The position numbers and the translations under genes were made by a program. A stretch of 64,000 bases of DNA from Panopea generosa. Lineage: Eukaryota > Mollusca > Bivalvia > Adapedonta > Hiatellidae. Shown here piece after piece: positions 24,745-35,905 of the stretch; position 1 is the first letter of the stretch; every line of letters starts with the position of its first letter. Below the pieces are notes generated by a model. The model was not told where the DNA came from and ran no database searches. It was given only the letters and a program-made list of their open reading frames with translations. Location: positions 26,431,404-26,495,403 of the forward strand of contig CM055901.1 in NCBI GenBank assembly GCA_029582155.1, in the 5' to 3' direction.

Positions 24745-27248
24745 ATTTACTGGTGTAATCCGCCATTGGACCTCACCCGATATAAAAATTACAGTACTTT
24801 CTGCATTGTAAATCAATTAACTGGTGCAATCCACCATTGGACCCACCAGATATAGAAAGATACAATACTTTCTGCATTGTTAGATCAATTTACTTGTGCA
24901 ATCTGCCATTGGACCCCACCAGATATACAAAGATACAGTACTCTTTGCATTGTTAGATCAATTTACTGGTGCAATCTGCCATTGGACCTCATCTGATATA
25001 GAAAAATACAGTACTTTCTGCATTGTAAATCAATTAACTGGTGCAATCCACCATTGGACCCCACCAGATATAGAAAGATACAATACTTTCTGCATTGTAG
25101 ATCAATTTACTGGTGCAATCCACCATTGGAACCCACCAGATATAGAAAGATACAGTACTTTCTGCATTGTTAGATCAATTTACTGGTGCAATCTGCAATT
25201 GGACCTCACCTCATATAGAAAGATACAGTACTTTCTGCATTGTGAGATCCATTTACATGATCAATCTGACATTATCCCTCACCTGATATAGAAAAATACA
25301 GTACTTTCTGCATTGTTAGATACAATTACTGGTGAAATCTGCCATTGGACCCCACCAGATACAGAAAGATACAGTACTTTCTGCATTGTGAGATCCATTT
25401 ACTGGTGCAATCTGCCATTGGACCTCACCTCATATAGAAAGATACAGTACTTTCTGCATTGTTAGATACAATTACTGGTGAAATCCGCCATTGGACCTCA
25501 TCTGATATAGAAAAATACAGTACTTTCTGCATTGTTAGATCCATTTACTGGTGCAATCCGACATTGTATCTCACATGATATAGAAAGAATCAGTACTTTC
25601 TTCATTGTTAGGTGCCGGGCCCGATTAGCTCAGTCGGTTACGCGTCTGACTATCAATCCAGGGGTCGTGAGTTCGAATCCCCGCCCGGCAACAGTCTCTG
25701 TGATGATTGATATACGACATTGTGTTTCATTATCATTTGTCTCTCACCACTGATTCAAGTGGGAAAGTTATCAGTTACTTGCGGAGACGAAGTGTGCTCG
25801 AGTACTGGTTAATCCCAGGAAACAGTGGTTAGGTTAACTGATCATCTGTTAGCCCTCGATGGCATAAAAATGACGCTAAATATTCAATCAATCAATCAAT
25901 CATTGTTAGGTCCGTTTACTGGTACAATCTGCCATTGGACCTCACCTGATATAGAAAGATACATTTTCTCTGCATTGTTAGATTCATTTACTATTGCAAT
26001 CGGCCGTTGGACCTCACCTGATATAGAAAGATACAGTACTTTCTGCAATGTTAGGTCCATTTACTGGTATAATCCGCCATTGGACCTCACCTGATATAGA
26101 AATATATAGCAGTATCTGCATTGCTAGACTCATTTACTGATGCAATCCGTCATTGGTACTCATCTGATATAGAAATATATAGTATTATCTGCATTTAAAT
26201 ACCCATTTACTGGTGCAATCCGCCATTAGAGACCACTCCTGATATAGAAAAATACAGTACTTTCTGCATTGTTAGATCCATTTACTGGTGCAATCCTCCA
26301 TTGGACCCAACCTGATATAGAAAAAAAAAGTACTTTTTGCATTGTGAGATCCATTTACTGGTGCAGTCCGCCATTGGACCCCACCTGATATAGAAAGACG
26401 CAATACTTTCTGCATTGTTAGATCCATTTACTGGTGCAATCCGCCATTGGACCTCATCTGATACAGAAATATATAGCAGTATCTGCATTGCTAGACTCAT
26501 TTACTGATGCAATCCGTCATTGGTACTCATCTGATATAGAAATATAGTATTAACTGCATTTAAATACCCATTTACTGGTGCAATCCGCCATTGGACCACT
26601 CCTGATATAGAAAAATACAGTACTTTCTGCATTGTTAGATCCATTTACTGGTGCAATCCTCCATTGGACCCAACCTGATAAAGAAAAATACAGTACTTTT
26701 TGCATTGTGAGATCCATTTACTGGTGCAATCCGCCGTTGGACCCCACCTGATATAGAAAGACGCAATACTTTCTGCATTGTTAGATCCATTTACTGGTGC
26801 AATCCGCAATGGGACTTCACCTGATATAGAAAAATACAGTACTGGCTGCATTGTTAGATCCATTGACTGGTGCAATCTGCCAATTTACCTCATCTGATAT
26901 AGAAAAATACAATACTTATTGCATTGTTTGATCCATTAACTGATGCAATCCACCATTGGATCTCACCTAATATAGAAAGATACATTACTTTCTGCATTGT
27001 TAGGTCCATTTACTGGTGCAATCTGCCATTGGACCTCACCTAATATAGAAAGATACAGTATTTTCTGCATTGTTAGATTCATTAACTGGTGCAATCCGCC
27101 ATTGGACCTCACCAGATATAGAAAGATACAGTACTTTCTGCATTGTTAGGTCCATTTACTGGTGAAATCCTCCATTGGACCCAACCTGATATAGAAAAAA
27201 AAAGTACTTTTTGCATTGTGAGATCCATTTACTGGTGCAGTCCGCCAT
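24745..27248 (-). repeat. ~73-bp satellite array, reverse orientation, right part, with higher-order repeats
   Basis: About 30 units in reverse orientation. A block around 26.10 kb recurs 367 bases later (about five units), sharing unusual variants such as 'atatagcagtatctgcat' and a unit truncated to 'ggaccactcctg', and its end recurs again just before the gap. This is a higher-order repeat. The array runs into the run of Ns, so its true length is unknown. Confidence 0.95.
25614..25900 (+). mobile_element. Full-length RUDI/V-SINE-like SINE inserted in the satellite
   Basis: The tRNA-like head has an intact A-box (tagctcagtcgg) and B-box (gttcgaatcc), followed by the conserved body and a (caat)n tail. 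The 11-base duplication cattgttaggt lies at 25603-25613 and 25901-25911 and is satellite sequence, so the copy landed in an existing unit. This is the best-preserved copy in the window and defines the family for the others. Confidence 0.9.
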
Positions 27249-27748
27249 NNNNNNNNNNNNNNNNNNNNNNNNNNNNNNNNNNNNNNNNNNNNNNNNNNNN
27301 NNNNNNNNNNNNNNNNNNNNNNNNNNNNNNNNNNNNNNNNNNNNNNNNNNNNNNNNNNNNNNNNNNNNNNNNNNNNNNNNNNNNNNNNNNNNNNNNNNNN
27401 NNNNNNNNNNNNNNNNNNNNNNNNNNNNNNNNNNNNNNNNNNNNNNNNNNNNNNNNNNNNNNNNNNNNNNNNNNNNNNNNNNNNNNNNNNNNNNNNNNNN
27501 NNNNNNNNNNNNNNNNNNNNNNNNNNNNNNNNNNNNNNNNNNNNNNNNNNNNNNNNNNNNNNNNNNNNNNNNNNNNNNNNNNNNNNNNNNNNNNNNNNNN
27601 NNNNNNNNNNNNNNNNNNNNNNNNNNNNNNNNNNNNNNNNNNNNNNNNNNNNNNNNNNNNNNNNNNNNNNNNNNNNNNNNNNNNNNNNNNNNNNNNNNNN
27701 NNNNNNNNNNNNNNNNNNNNNNNNNNNNNNNNNNNNNNNNNNNNNNNN
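27249..27748. other. Assembly gap of 500 N
   Basis: Exactly 500 unknown bases, a conventional gap size. The left edge is satellite and the right edge is SINE-like, so satellite length and possibly ZNG1 3' exons may be hidden here. Confidence 1.
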
Positions 27749-27769
27749 ACACAATTAATTTTATAAGAA

Positions 27770-27995
27770 CGGAAGGCCAGGCCTGTCCAGCACAGCCAGT
27801 AATGTGTCTGTCTGTCAATCCAGGGATTGGGATTTTGAATCTCCACCTGGCTGCAGCCTCTGTGAAAGATTGTCATTAACTTTATTTCCACCATTATGAA
27901 TCTCCCACTTCTAAATATGTGAGGAAACAGTCAGTGACTTGCATGACTAGTAATGCGATCTGAGGAATTATGACTAGGTGCCATAACTGCCATTA
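27770..27995 (+). mobile_element. Diverged SINE, relative of the 40.2-kb copy
   Basis: It shares 'ctgtcaatccaggg', 'atgaatctcccacttct', 'gaaacagtcagtgacttgca' and a 'taactgcc' end with the copy at 40.19-40.38 kb. The head is tRNA-like but its B-box is degraded. Confidence 0.65.
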
Positions 27996-28088
27996 TATAA
28001 CTAAATTACTATTGAAAAAAGGTGTAAAAATCAGCACTACCAATAAGCTCTGGTAAAATAAAATAATGCTTTAATCATATGTAACGTA

Positions 28089-28262
28089 CAGTCAAACCTG
28101 TGTAAGTGGCCACCTCTATCAACCAGCCACTTGTCTTAAGCAGCCACATTCATTATTTCAAATTTTTGGTTTTAGAGCAAATTAACCTGCATTAAGCAAA
28201 ACCTGTCTTAAAAGGCCACTTTTGCTCCTTCCCTGACTGGCTGCTTAAGACAGGTTTGACTG
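28089..28262. mobile_element. Mariner/pogo-like MITE, copy 1
   Basis: Ends cagtcaaacctg and caggtttgactg are inverted, flanked by TA on both sides. The internal text is 'taagcagccac', 'aaattaacctg' and 'aaaaggccac'. At 174 bases it is non-coding. The TA duplication with a CAGT start fits the Tc1/mariner-pogo group. Four more copies lie in HPS6 introns. Confidence 0.85.
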
Positions 28263-28620
28263 TATATCTAATACATAACAGAGTTTAATTAACAAACTTT
28301 CAGTCATATTACGATGGTGTCTGCTTGAAACTCCAAGTGAGGCTACCAGACTTATAGCACATACACATTGTATGATATACACCAACAAGTCATATTATAC
28401 TGACATTGGTCATCCAGTCCTAAAACAATTCTCTAAATGGTGAATTCAAGAAGCTACTTTAATATATACCATTTTGAAAGTCTTTAATATGACCAGATTG
28501 AAGATCTAACACACAATCTTTGTATGCAGGACAGAATGCTCACCACTGTGTCACACGGCTACTGTAAAGTCCATAATGAATAATATAAGGCAAAATTGTA
28601 AAGTGTCAGATGGAACAAGA

Positions 28621-29562
28621 ACATTCACTCTGATGATGTAAGTACATTCACTTAGATGGAGTAAGTACATTCATCAGATGGAGTAAGTACATTTATGCAA
28701 ATCGAGTTAATACATTCACTCAGATGGAGTAAATACATTCACTCAGATGGAGTAAGTACATTCACTCAGGCTGATTAAGTACATTCACTCATGTATCAGA
28801 TTGAGTAAGTACATTCACTCATGCATCAGATGGAGTAAGAACATTCACTCATGCAGCATATGGAGTAAGCATATTCACTCATGCATCAGATGGAGTAAGT
28901 CTATTCACTCAGATGGAGTAAGTACATTCACTCAGATGAAGCAAGTAGCTTCACTCAGATTGAGCATTTACATTCACATAGATGGAGCAAGTACATTCAC
29001 TCAGATGGAGCAAGTACATTCAATCAGATGGAGTAAGTACATTCACTCAGATGGAACAAGTACATTCACTCAAATGGATCAAGTACATTCACACAGATGA
29101 AGCAAATACATTCACTCAGATGGAGCAAGTACATTCACTCAGATAGAGTAAGCACATTCACTCAGATGAAGCAAGTACATTCACTCAGATGGAGCAAGTA
29201 CATTCACTCAGATGGAGCAAGTACATTCATTCATGCATCAGATGGAACAAGGACAATCACTCATGCATCAGATGGAGTCAGTACATTCACTCATGCATCA
29301 GATGGAGCAAGTACATTCACTCAGATGGAGCAAGTACATTCACTCATGCATCAGATGGAGCAAGTACATTCACTCAGATGGAGCAAGTTCATTCACTCAT
29401 GCACAAGATGGAACAAGTACATTCACTCAGATGGAGCAAGTACATTCACTCATACTTCAGATGGAGCAAGTACATTCACACAGATGGAGTAAGTACATTC
29501 ACTCAGATAGAGTAGGTACATTTACTCAGATGGAGTAAGTACATTCACTCAGATAGACTAAT
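28621..29562 (+). repeat. 23-30 bp minisatellite next to ZNG1 exon 2
   Basis: About 37 units. The basic unit is 'cattcactcagatgg' plus 'agcaagta' or 'agtaagta' (23 bases), and a longer form inserts 'tgcatca' text (30 bases). It ends about 10 bases before the exon 2 donor of ZNG1, so it fills the start of the following intron in transcript order. Confidence 0.95.
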
Positions 29563-29572
29563 TGTGACTCAC

Positions 29573-29659
29573 CTTCCCCAAAACTCATTCATAATGACGG
29601 CAATTCTCTTCCCATGTTGTTCTGACAAAACGTAGTTCAAAGAGTTGTCTTTCCTGCTC
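29573..29659 (-). CDS. ZNG1: ZNG1/CBWD exon 2 with two compensating length changes
   Basis: On the minus strand the acceptor is atacag and the donor gtgagt. The exon starts with the P-loop text GAGKTT (joined to G from exon 1) and then reads LNYVLSEQHGKRIAVIMNEF, followed by GE, which is the start of the COG0523 GTPase domain as in human CBWD1. One T is missing after ACTCT and one T is extra at GAGTTTT, so the middle lies in a different frame from both ends while the exon keeps its expected 87 bases. Read literally, a stop falls right after the P-loop. Either both are consensus errors at T runs or this copy is dead. Confidence 0.8.
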
Positions 29660-29664
29660 CTGTA

Positions 29665-30252
29665 TAAAAATAATAATGTACTGTGTATTGTGACTATACA
29701 GCAATAGGCAAAAATAATGTACATATAGGAAACTATACACCAATAGGCAAATATACTGTACACATAGTGACTATATACCAATAAGGTAAAAAACTTATCT
29801 AATAGAGGCCGACATTTGGTGGCTTCCAATTGAAAAAAACAAAACAGCAATAGACAAAATAATGTACATGTATAGTGACTATACAGCAATAGACAAAACA
29901 AAGTCAGCGAAGTAAACTTTTTAAAAACAAAAGTGATTTAGGTTACAAAATCAATACTATTACTGAAAAATATAAAGTAGATTAAAAAAACACAAAAATA
30001 AACAAGAGCTGTCGAAGAACAGCATGTACTCAACTATTTTTGCCTTGTCACAGAACAGAAATTATATGTATCATCAGAAAAACAGATATATCTGTATCAA
30101 TGAAACCATGTTTAATATTAGCAAAATAGTAGATACATGCAAGATACTATACACCAGGATATGGAGAAAGCAAACAAGCAAAGCTTTATTGCTGGCTCAA
30201 TCAGGAATCCATCAGCTACATTCTCCCTTGACAGATGGTTATTGCAATTTAC
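29665..30252 (-). other. ZNG1 intron 1
   Basis: The interval between ZNG1 exons 2 and 1. It contains a loose repeat of 'gtgactatacagcaatagac' units (about 29690-29900) and no other exon. Confidence 0.6.
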
Positions 30253-30337
30253 CCAGAAATCCTGTTATAATGGTAATCGGAACCTTCTTTTCACTGGCTG
30301 GTACCAAATCTGGTATTTCATCTTCATCTGACGACAT
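30253..30337 (-). CDS. ZNG1: ZNG1/CBWD first coding exon (zinc-transfer GTPase)
   Basis: The minus-strand ATG gives MSSDEDEIPDLVPASEKK followed by VPITIITGFLG, with the donor gtaaat splitting the second Gly of the P-loop; exon 2 supplies the rest as GAGKTT. Human CBWD1/ZNG1 has an acidic start, the motif CPELVP and then [21 protein letters not shown]. The family is COG0523 GTPases, and ZNG1 is known to deliver zinc to methionine aminopeptidase 1 through the N-terminal CPELVP motif. Here the Cys position of that motif is Ile (IPDLVP). Later exons are not visible in the 1.8 kb before the gap. Together with the faults in exon 2, this may be a partial or dead copy. Confidence 0.8.
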
Positions 30338-31368
30338 GTTTGTATCTGACAGCAATCTTTTGTTTGCTGCTTATCTATAAACAGTACATAAAAGTATTAC
30401 CCTATTGCATTTTGACAACCACAGAATATAGTTAGAGATGTGAATAAAAGGTTATGCTATATCAAGGAATTATATAGACAAAAAGATGAATATTAAAAGC
30501 ATCTGATTGTAATTTTGTGAACACTTGCACAGAGCTTTCTTCCTGAAAACTTGGAAGAGGCCGAAGCCTTCAACAAGATTGGGGAAAAACAGTGTGATTG
30601 ATGGGAAACTGGAATTTTTCCAAGGCTGTAGAATCAGTTGCTTTTCCTTCTCTAAATAATTCCTTGCTGTAGATAACAAGCTTGAAAATAAAGTATAACA
30701 CTGTTAAGAACATGTTCTGAAGTTCTATGGATTATCAGAGATTTTTTATGCCTCCATTGGGAGAAAAAAACATGATTTTTCAATTATGGCAAATTAGCAT
30801 GAAATCTTGTTTCCTATCATCTCAACATCCATTCATCTTAAGACTATTATTTTTTCATTATCAAAAGTATTAGTTTTCACAATGAAATTCACAACATATA
30901 ATGAAAACATTTTTTACACCAACTAAGATCAAAACAAAATTAATACTTGTGAGTTTACTTCAAACACAACTGCAATGTTTTTAATCAGAGAACATTTTGC
31001 ATTCATGATCACAATATTCTAAAACATCTAAGGTTATATACTACTTATATTTGATGCACAGGAAATTAGTTGCCTGTAGATTCTAAATTATTGTTTGCCA
31101 AATTATAAATCCTTTGCTTGCTATATATCTTAACAACATTTAGTTCGGAGACTTGAATTAGGTGTACTGTCAAACTTTTGTATAATAAAATATGTGCAAC
31201 TTTATGTAAATACTTTTACTTTTGAAGCAGCTTGCATAGATCTACTTGTATTATTTTGAATAATTAATCTATGTATGTTGCCACCATCACCACCTGCTAA
31301 TATGCTCAGTGTTGAGCATTCGCAGTATTGTCAGCGTGTACGTTACCTGTAAGGAGCAATATATGTCA
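30338..31368. other. Intergenic, upstream of ZNG1
   Basis: It holds whatever promoter ZNG1 uses; no TATA or other element can be assigned. A minus-strand open frame at 30470-30679 looks like chance. Confidence 0.35.
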
Positions 31369-31530
31369 GCGATCTGGTTAGCTCAATCGGTAAAGCATTC
31401 ACCCTGTAAGCTAAAGGTCCTGAGTTCAAGTCCCGGATTGGCTGAATATTTTTCTCTAAATTATATCTACTGGAGAAGTCTCATTTATCCAATAAGTCCT
31501 GGATGTCATCTATATATTATAAATACACTC
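31369..31530 (+). mobile_element. tRNA-derived SINE, third family
   Basis: The head has an A-box (ttagctcaatcgg) and B-box (gagttcaagtccc) in tRNA-like spacing, followed by a body with 'ctactggagaagtctcattt' and 'ccaataagtcctggatgtc'. The same body text recurs without the head at about 32630-32695, which supports a dispersed family. Confidence 0.7.
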
Positions 31531-32010
31531 GGGGACTTTGAAAAAGCACGATTTTCATGCAGGTAATTTTAGTGCAAAAAATGTCAACTGATTTCAAAGA
31601 AAGTTTATATAAGTTAAGAGTGCCATCTCTGTCTTCTACGGTCAAAATTTCATGACTGAGACTTGAATTTTTTATGCATTTTTCGAAGCTACCCTCAAAA
31701 GTGAAAATTCACAGGCATCAATAACGATTGTATACTGTTGTATTATCTATGCATTTGTTCATAACTCATGATTACTCTTTAGCATATTCTATGTTGTAGT
31801 TACTTCCCTTTACTTAGAATAAGAAGTACTCTTAAAATTTGCCTCTATAATTACATGCGTTTCCATACCATGAATCACTTGCTACTTTGATACTGAGCAT
31901 TAAACATCTTAGTTAGAGCACACGCCTTGTGTCGTTCATTTTAGTTCCATTACTTCAATAGTATTATTATGTGTTCCTGTGTATACCACAAACACAACAA
32001 TACAACTGTA

Positions 32011-32014
<4 letters not shown>

Positions 32015-32049
<35 letters not shown>
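32015..32049. repeat. (TA)n microsatellite
   Basis: A run of ta dinucleotides. Confidence 0.95.
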
Positions 32050-32055
<6 letters not shown>

Positions 32056-32169
32056 GAAGTAGTGACCAATTATTGCATTTCACATTGGGAGGCTCACAAA
32101 ATGCCTAGTAGCATCATTGAAAAGTAGTTTAGATGATCTGAAGTGCAGGTGTACCAATAATTGGTCACC

Positions 32170-32575
32170 TATCCAAGTACTAACCCGTTCTTCATTGCTT
32201 TACTTCCAATACAGTCAGTGCACTTCAAACATGTCGCTGTAAAAGCTAGCTAAACAGCGAAGCTGTTGCGAGTGACTTATATATATTCACTACACTCCTC
32301 CCTATTTAACCTTTAGGGCTTAGTCCCAACTGCACAGCCTGTGGCTTCCCGCAATTCCTGGCCATATCCCACCACATCCCAAGAAAAGAGAGATTCATGC
32401 AGACACAGGTTTGAAAATTTATTGTTGTCATCTTTAATGTGATAGCAGTCACCCAATAAGTACTAACACCATACTTCATTGCTTAACTTCGAATATAATC
32501 AGTGCACTTCAACCATGTTGCTGTAAAAGCTAGCTAACAGTGAGGCTGTTGTAAGTGACGTAAGTGACCCATGTA
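32170..32575 (+). repeat. Direct repeat pair of about 110 bases
   Basis: Text at about 32172-32280 ('cttcattgctttacttcc', 'cagtgcacttcaaacatgt', 'gtaaaagctagctaaacag') recurs at about 32458-32570 with changes. The pair lies just before the SINE body fragment at 32630, so it probably belongs to one compound repeat. Confidence 0.7.
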
Positions 32576-32629
32576 CAATGATGATGCCTTTTTCCTATTG
32601 GTTCCTGGTTCCACTTTATTATTGGTTTT

Positions 32630-32700
32630 ATTAATCTAAATCGAATCTACCAGAGAAGCCTCATTTCTCCAATAAGTTCTGGATATCATCTATCAAAATG
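32630..32700 (+). mobile_element. SINE body fragment, third family
   Basis: It matches the body at 31455-31520 ('agaagcctcatttctcc', 'aataagttctggatatcatc') and lacks the tRNA head. Confidence 0.6.
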
Positions 32701-32719
32701 TACAGCTTCAGCTAATCTT

Positions 32720-35036
32720 ATTCCCACGAGATTACGAATACCCATGACAATAACAAATTGCAAGAGTTATGTGAAATATTTTCTCAAAATACCGCATTGA
32801 AGTTAAAGCCTGTATATTTGTTGTCTTATCAGATTACAGTTATTGTAATTAGTGTAAGATTAGAAAAGTTACCGGCAAAATTTGTTGAAAGTGTGGTTTG
32901 TTTATTGTTTGTTTGTCACTATTTGCACACCAGCAGTGCTGAAAGAGTTTGTTTTCACCAGGCAAACCCCGCAAAGCTCAGGAAGCCATATTAAAATGGG
33001 ATTGTTGAAATTATACGTAATTAACATTTCTTTCTTTTTTTTCATATTCAAAGTACATATTCTATATAAACTAATAATACCATAAGCACATTTATCATGT
33101 AGAATAATTTCATCCAACAGAACTTCACGTCGACCGTGGCAATAGTCCAAAACCGGAAATTACTTTTTCTCGGCCCTTTTTCTCTTCAACATTGAAGAGT
33201 TCAAACTGAAAGTAGGAGTTTACAAAAATGGGCTGAAGTGTAAACTGTCATTTCTATTAGCATGAACATTCACTATTCATTAAACTCAATTCACTCCTGT
33301 CTACCATTAAGTCGAACGGAGGTATAATTTTTTTCCTTTTAATAGTACTTTTTGAAGTTAAAAATAAATATGTTATGAACAGTGACTTAATAATTTTGTA
33401 CCTCTAGTTAATAAGCTATGAACTGTTTGAGGAAAATGAAATTTGGCAACCATCATATTTCTCAAATATATTTGATAAGTATTTTACTTACAATAGATTG
33501 CGATTGTAACTTTGTTAATTTAAAAGGAAATAGTTCAAACATATAGGACGAAAGCCTGCTGTGTCAATATGTTTGTCATTTAGTGGCAAGTGTCATGGAG
33601 GATTAAGTTTCTCATTACGTGGGTCAGGGTATTAGCCTGATTAAATAAGGCGTGAATGGACAGCTTTTTCATTATTTGGATATCCTATCTGCTACTGTAT
33701 AATTTTTGTTTTCTTTTCTATCCTTTTTTTCTTTTCAACAAGGCGCAAAATAAAAATCTTTAAAAGGCTCCTTAGAGATGAGCAATATGTCGCATTAGTC
33801 AGGGTACCAGACTACCTCAGAACAAACAGGTTTGCGGTAGTCTGTAAATTGAGATTACTAATGCATTTTCAGTGCAGAAAAACAAAAGTGTTTTTTAAAC
33901 ATTATTCCAGTGCCTTACTGTTAATATTGATTGTATTAATACACAGTAGATTTTATTGTTTAATTTTACAACAATCCCAGTGACTAAATGACCAAACTTC
34001 TCATCATGAAACCACTTCAGAAACCAAGGTTTTTCAATCTGTTAAGTGTTTTGAATTTAATTACCATATGAGCTTGCTTTGCTATTTAATATGTGATGAT
34101 TGTCCTGGGAATGAACATTTCCCTCCTGCCCACTTGTCCTATAGGACAAATGTCTATGAAATCTTACTCATCCTTAATCAGTCATTCTGTGTGTACATGC
34201 ATGGTTCAACTGTTTAGTTAAATAAATGCACTAATAAATGATTATGTTTACAGCAGGTCTCAAGTATAGCTGTCATATATTTTCTCCTGCTTTGCATTTT
34301 CTGCATCTCTCCCACCCTGTAGGAATTTTGGAATGTCAGACTTTTTTACAGACATACTTAACATTTGTAAATTGGCCATGCACAGAAAGGCCCATTTATT
34401 TCCTTAGAAAATCGGACAACACTATAAAAAGTTGAACATCAGCTGTGAAATGCCTAATATCAACCTCACAACTTAAGTAAAGTACCAAGTTTATCCAACA
34501 AAATCCTTGCCAGATCCAAGTATGCAACATGTGATAAAACAGGGTTTACATAATTTTATGAAAAATACATTGGGAGGTTTATTTTAACATGGTCTTCAGA
34601 GTTAACATTTACTTTTTAAAAATAAACAACATCTGGGATGGCATTTTTCTTGCTTATCAAATCTTTTTTATGAAAGTTGTGCATGAAATTGGTACTATAT
34701 ATACATGCGTAGGCGTATATATGTACAGTGGTTTGGTGGTTGTTACAAAACAAGTGAGATTCTTTTTTGCCGTAAATACGCCTGAACCAATCTATATTTT
34801 TAAATTTTAGAAGTCTTGATGACAACTGATGTAAAATCTCACACATCACAGGCAATTTATTTATATAATTGCTTTATTAGGAAACCATAACCCAACAATC
34901 TCAAACACCATGTTTACAATTGAAATAACTACAATAACCAATGTTTTCAATCATGCTCACAGTACACACTTCTTCTAAAAATACACCTGGGCCATATTTC
35001 AAAATTAATGTATTTTCTCCTTCCAACAAAAAAACA
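32720..35036. other. Intergenic stretch, no recognised gene
   Basis: No exon with credible splice sites and family similarity was found on either strand. An untranslated or short first exon of HPS6 could lie here. Confidence 0.4.
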
Positions 35037-35287
35037 TTCTTTTTTTCTTCTTTTTTGAATGGGGTTTAACGCCATATTCAACACATTTCAGGTTGTATAT
35101 GGTATATCCAGTTTTACTGATGGAGGAAGACCTCAGACTGAGTAGAACCACCATCCTTCTGCAAGTAACTGGAAACTTTCTCACATAAGGTTTTGGAGCT
35201 AGCAGGACTGGAACATAATATTACTTTAGCAGTGAGAGGTAAAAGATCTTGAGATAGCGCCTTAGACCACTCGGCCACAGAGGACCC
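35037..35287 (-). mobile_element. tRNA-Leu/Ser-headed SINE
   Basis: On the minus strand the head reads 'tggccgagtggtctaagg' (A-box region typical of Leu/Ser tRNAs), followed by a body ending 'ttaaaccccattc' and an A-rich tail (T-rich on +, 35038-35056). It is not a working tRNA because the rest of the cloverleaf is absent. Confidence 0.65.
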
Positions 35288-35731
35288 TCAAAAAAGAGGG
35301 AAAAAAGGGAGAAAAAAAACATACAAGAAATTACTGTCATGTCAAAACCTACATCCTACATGACTTGGAAATATTTGTTTTTCAAAGTTTGAGTCGATAC
35401 CTACTCATTACTTAGCAGAATCAGCATCAATATAAATTTAGATTACTAGGAATAAATTACATTTATATTAAGGTGTAATTATTGTACCTTATTTTGGGGC
35501 ATGTGTTTTTTTTTCAGAATAAAGTACTATTTTATCATTAAAATGATTTTTCTTTTAGTTAATTGTGTGTGTAAATTAAAGGTCTCTTGACGGTCAGGGT
35601 TATCTAAAGTTTAAGGTTCAGTTGTGGGCATTCAAAATGTAGCCCTGCAAAACTGGCAAATGTTGCAAATGTGGTAAAAGCGAGAAATGTTACAAATACA
35701 TGTATGTCTAATAGTGACAAGTTTAATATAA
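35288..35731. other. Immediate upstream region of HPS6
   Basis: AT-rich. No promoter motif can be assigned with confidence. Confidence 0.3.
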
Positions 35732-35905
35732 ATGTACAGAAAATTAAAACTGTTTCACATATTGCAGCTGCATGAAGATGTGATAGTTGACAGGAGCCAT
35801 GGTAATATAAGCCATGTATGGCTGGGGGCTGGACATATGTTTGTGTGTCTGGACGGAGGAAAGAAGCTTATCACATTTGATACCAAAACTGCAGACTTCA
35901 TACAG
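35732..35905 (+). CDS. HPS6: HPS6 exon 1 (or 2)
   Basis: It encodes LHEDVIVDRSHGNISHVWLG and on to TADFIQ. The donor is cag/gtgtgt, phase 0. If the acceptor attgcag (35761-35767) is used, the exon starts at 35768 and the first Met is in an unseen exon. Otherwise translation starts at 35732 with MYRKLKLFHILQ. The region corresponds to the first beta-propeller-like strands of HPS6. Confidence 0.75.

Noticed and set aside
25614-25690. Working tRNA gene
   Set aside because: A- and B-boxes are intact, but the sequence continues into a SINE body with tail and target duplication. The heads at 8876, 31369 and 35287 are rejected likewise.
24896-27248. Frames with 'TGAICHWTSSDIE' or 'MADCTSKWISQCKKY' repeats
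   Set aside because: Translations of the 73-bp satellite on both strands, broken often and without a codon pattern.
27143-27894. Frames of 200+ codons across the N run
   Set aside because: Made of unknown bases only.
28801-29538. 100-130 codon frames rich in His/Ser/Thr
   Set aside because: Open only because of the 23/30-bp minisatellite; no start context, no splice support, no family.
29573-30337. HPS3 or another BLOC member as the minus-strand gene, and HPS3 or HPS5 as the identity of the long + strand gene
   Set aside because: The minus-strand exons show the COG0523 P-loop and LNYVLSEQH block, so ZNG1. The + strand order of WCER, FELLC-like and RALxxL blocks fits HPS6 and not my recall of HPS3 or HPS5.
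30470-30679. Minus-strand 69-codon frame near ZNG1
   Set aside because: An acceptor-like ctacag is present but there is no family similarity, and it lies upstream of the ZNG1 start.
35732-35767. Certain start codon for HPS6
   Set aside because: The ATG at 35732 is in frame, but a reasonable acceptor lies 35 bases later; both models are left open.
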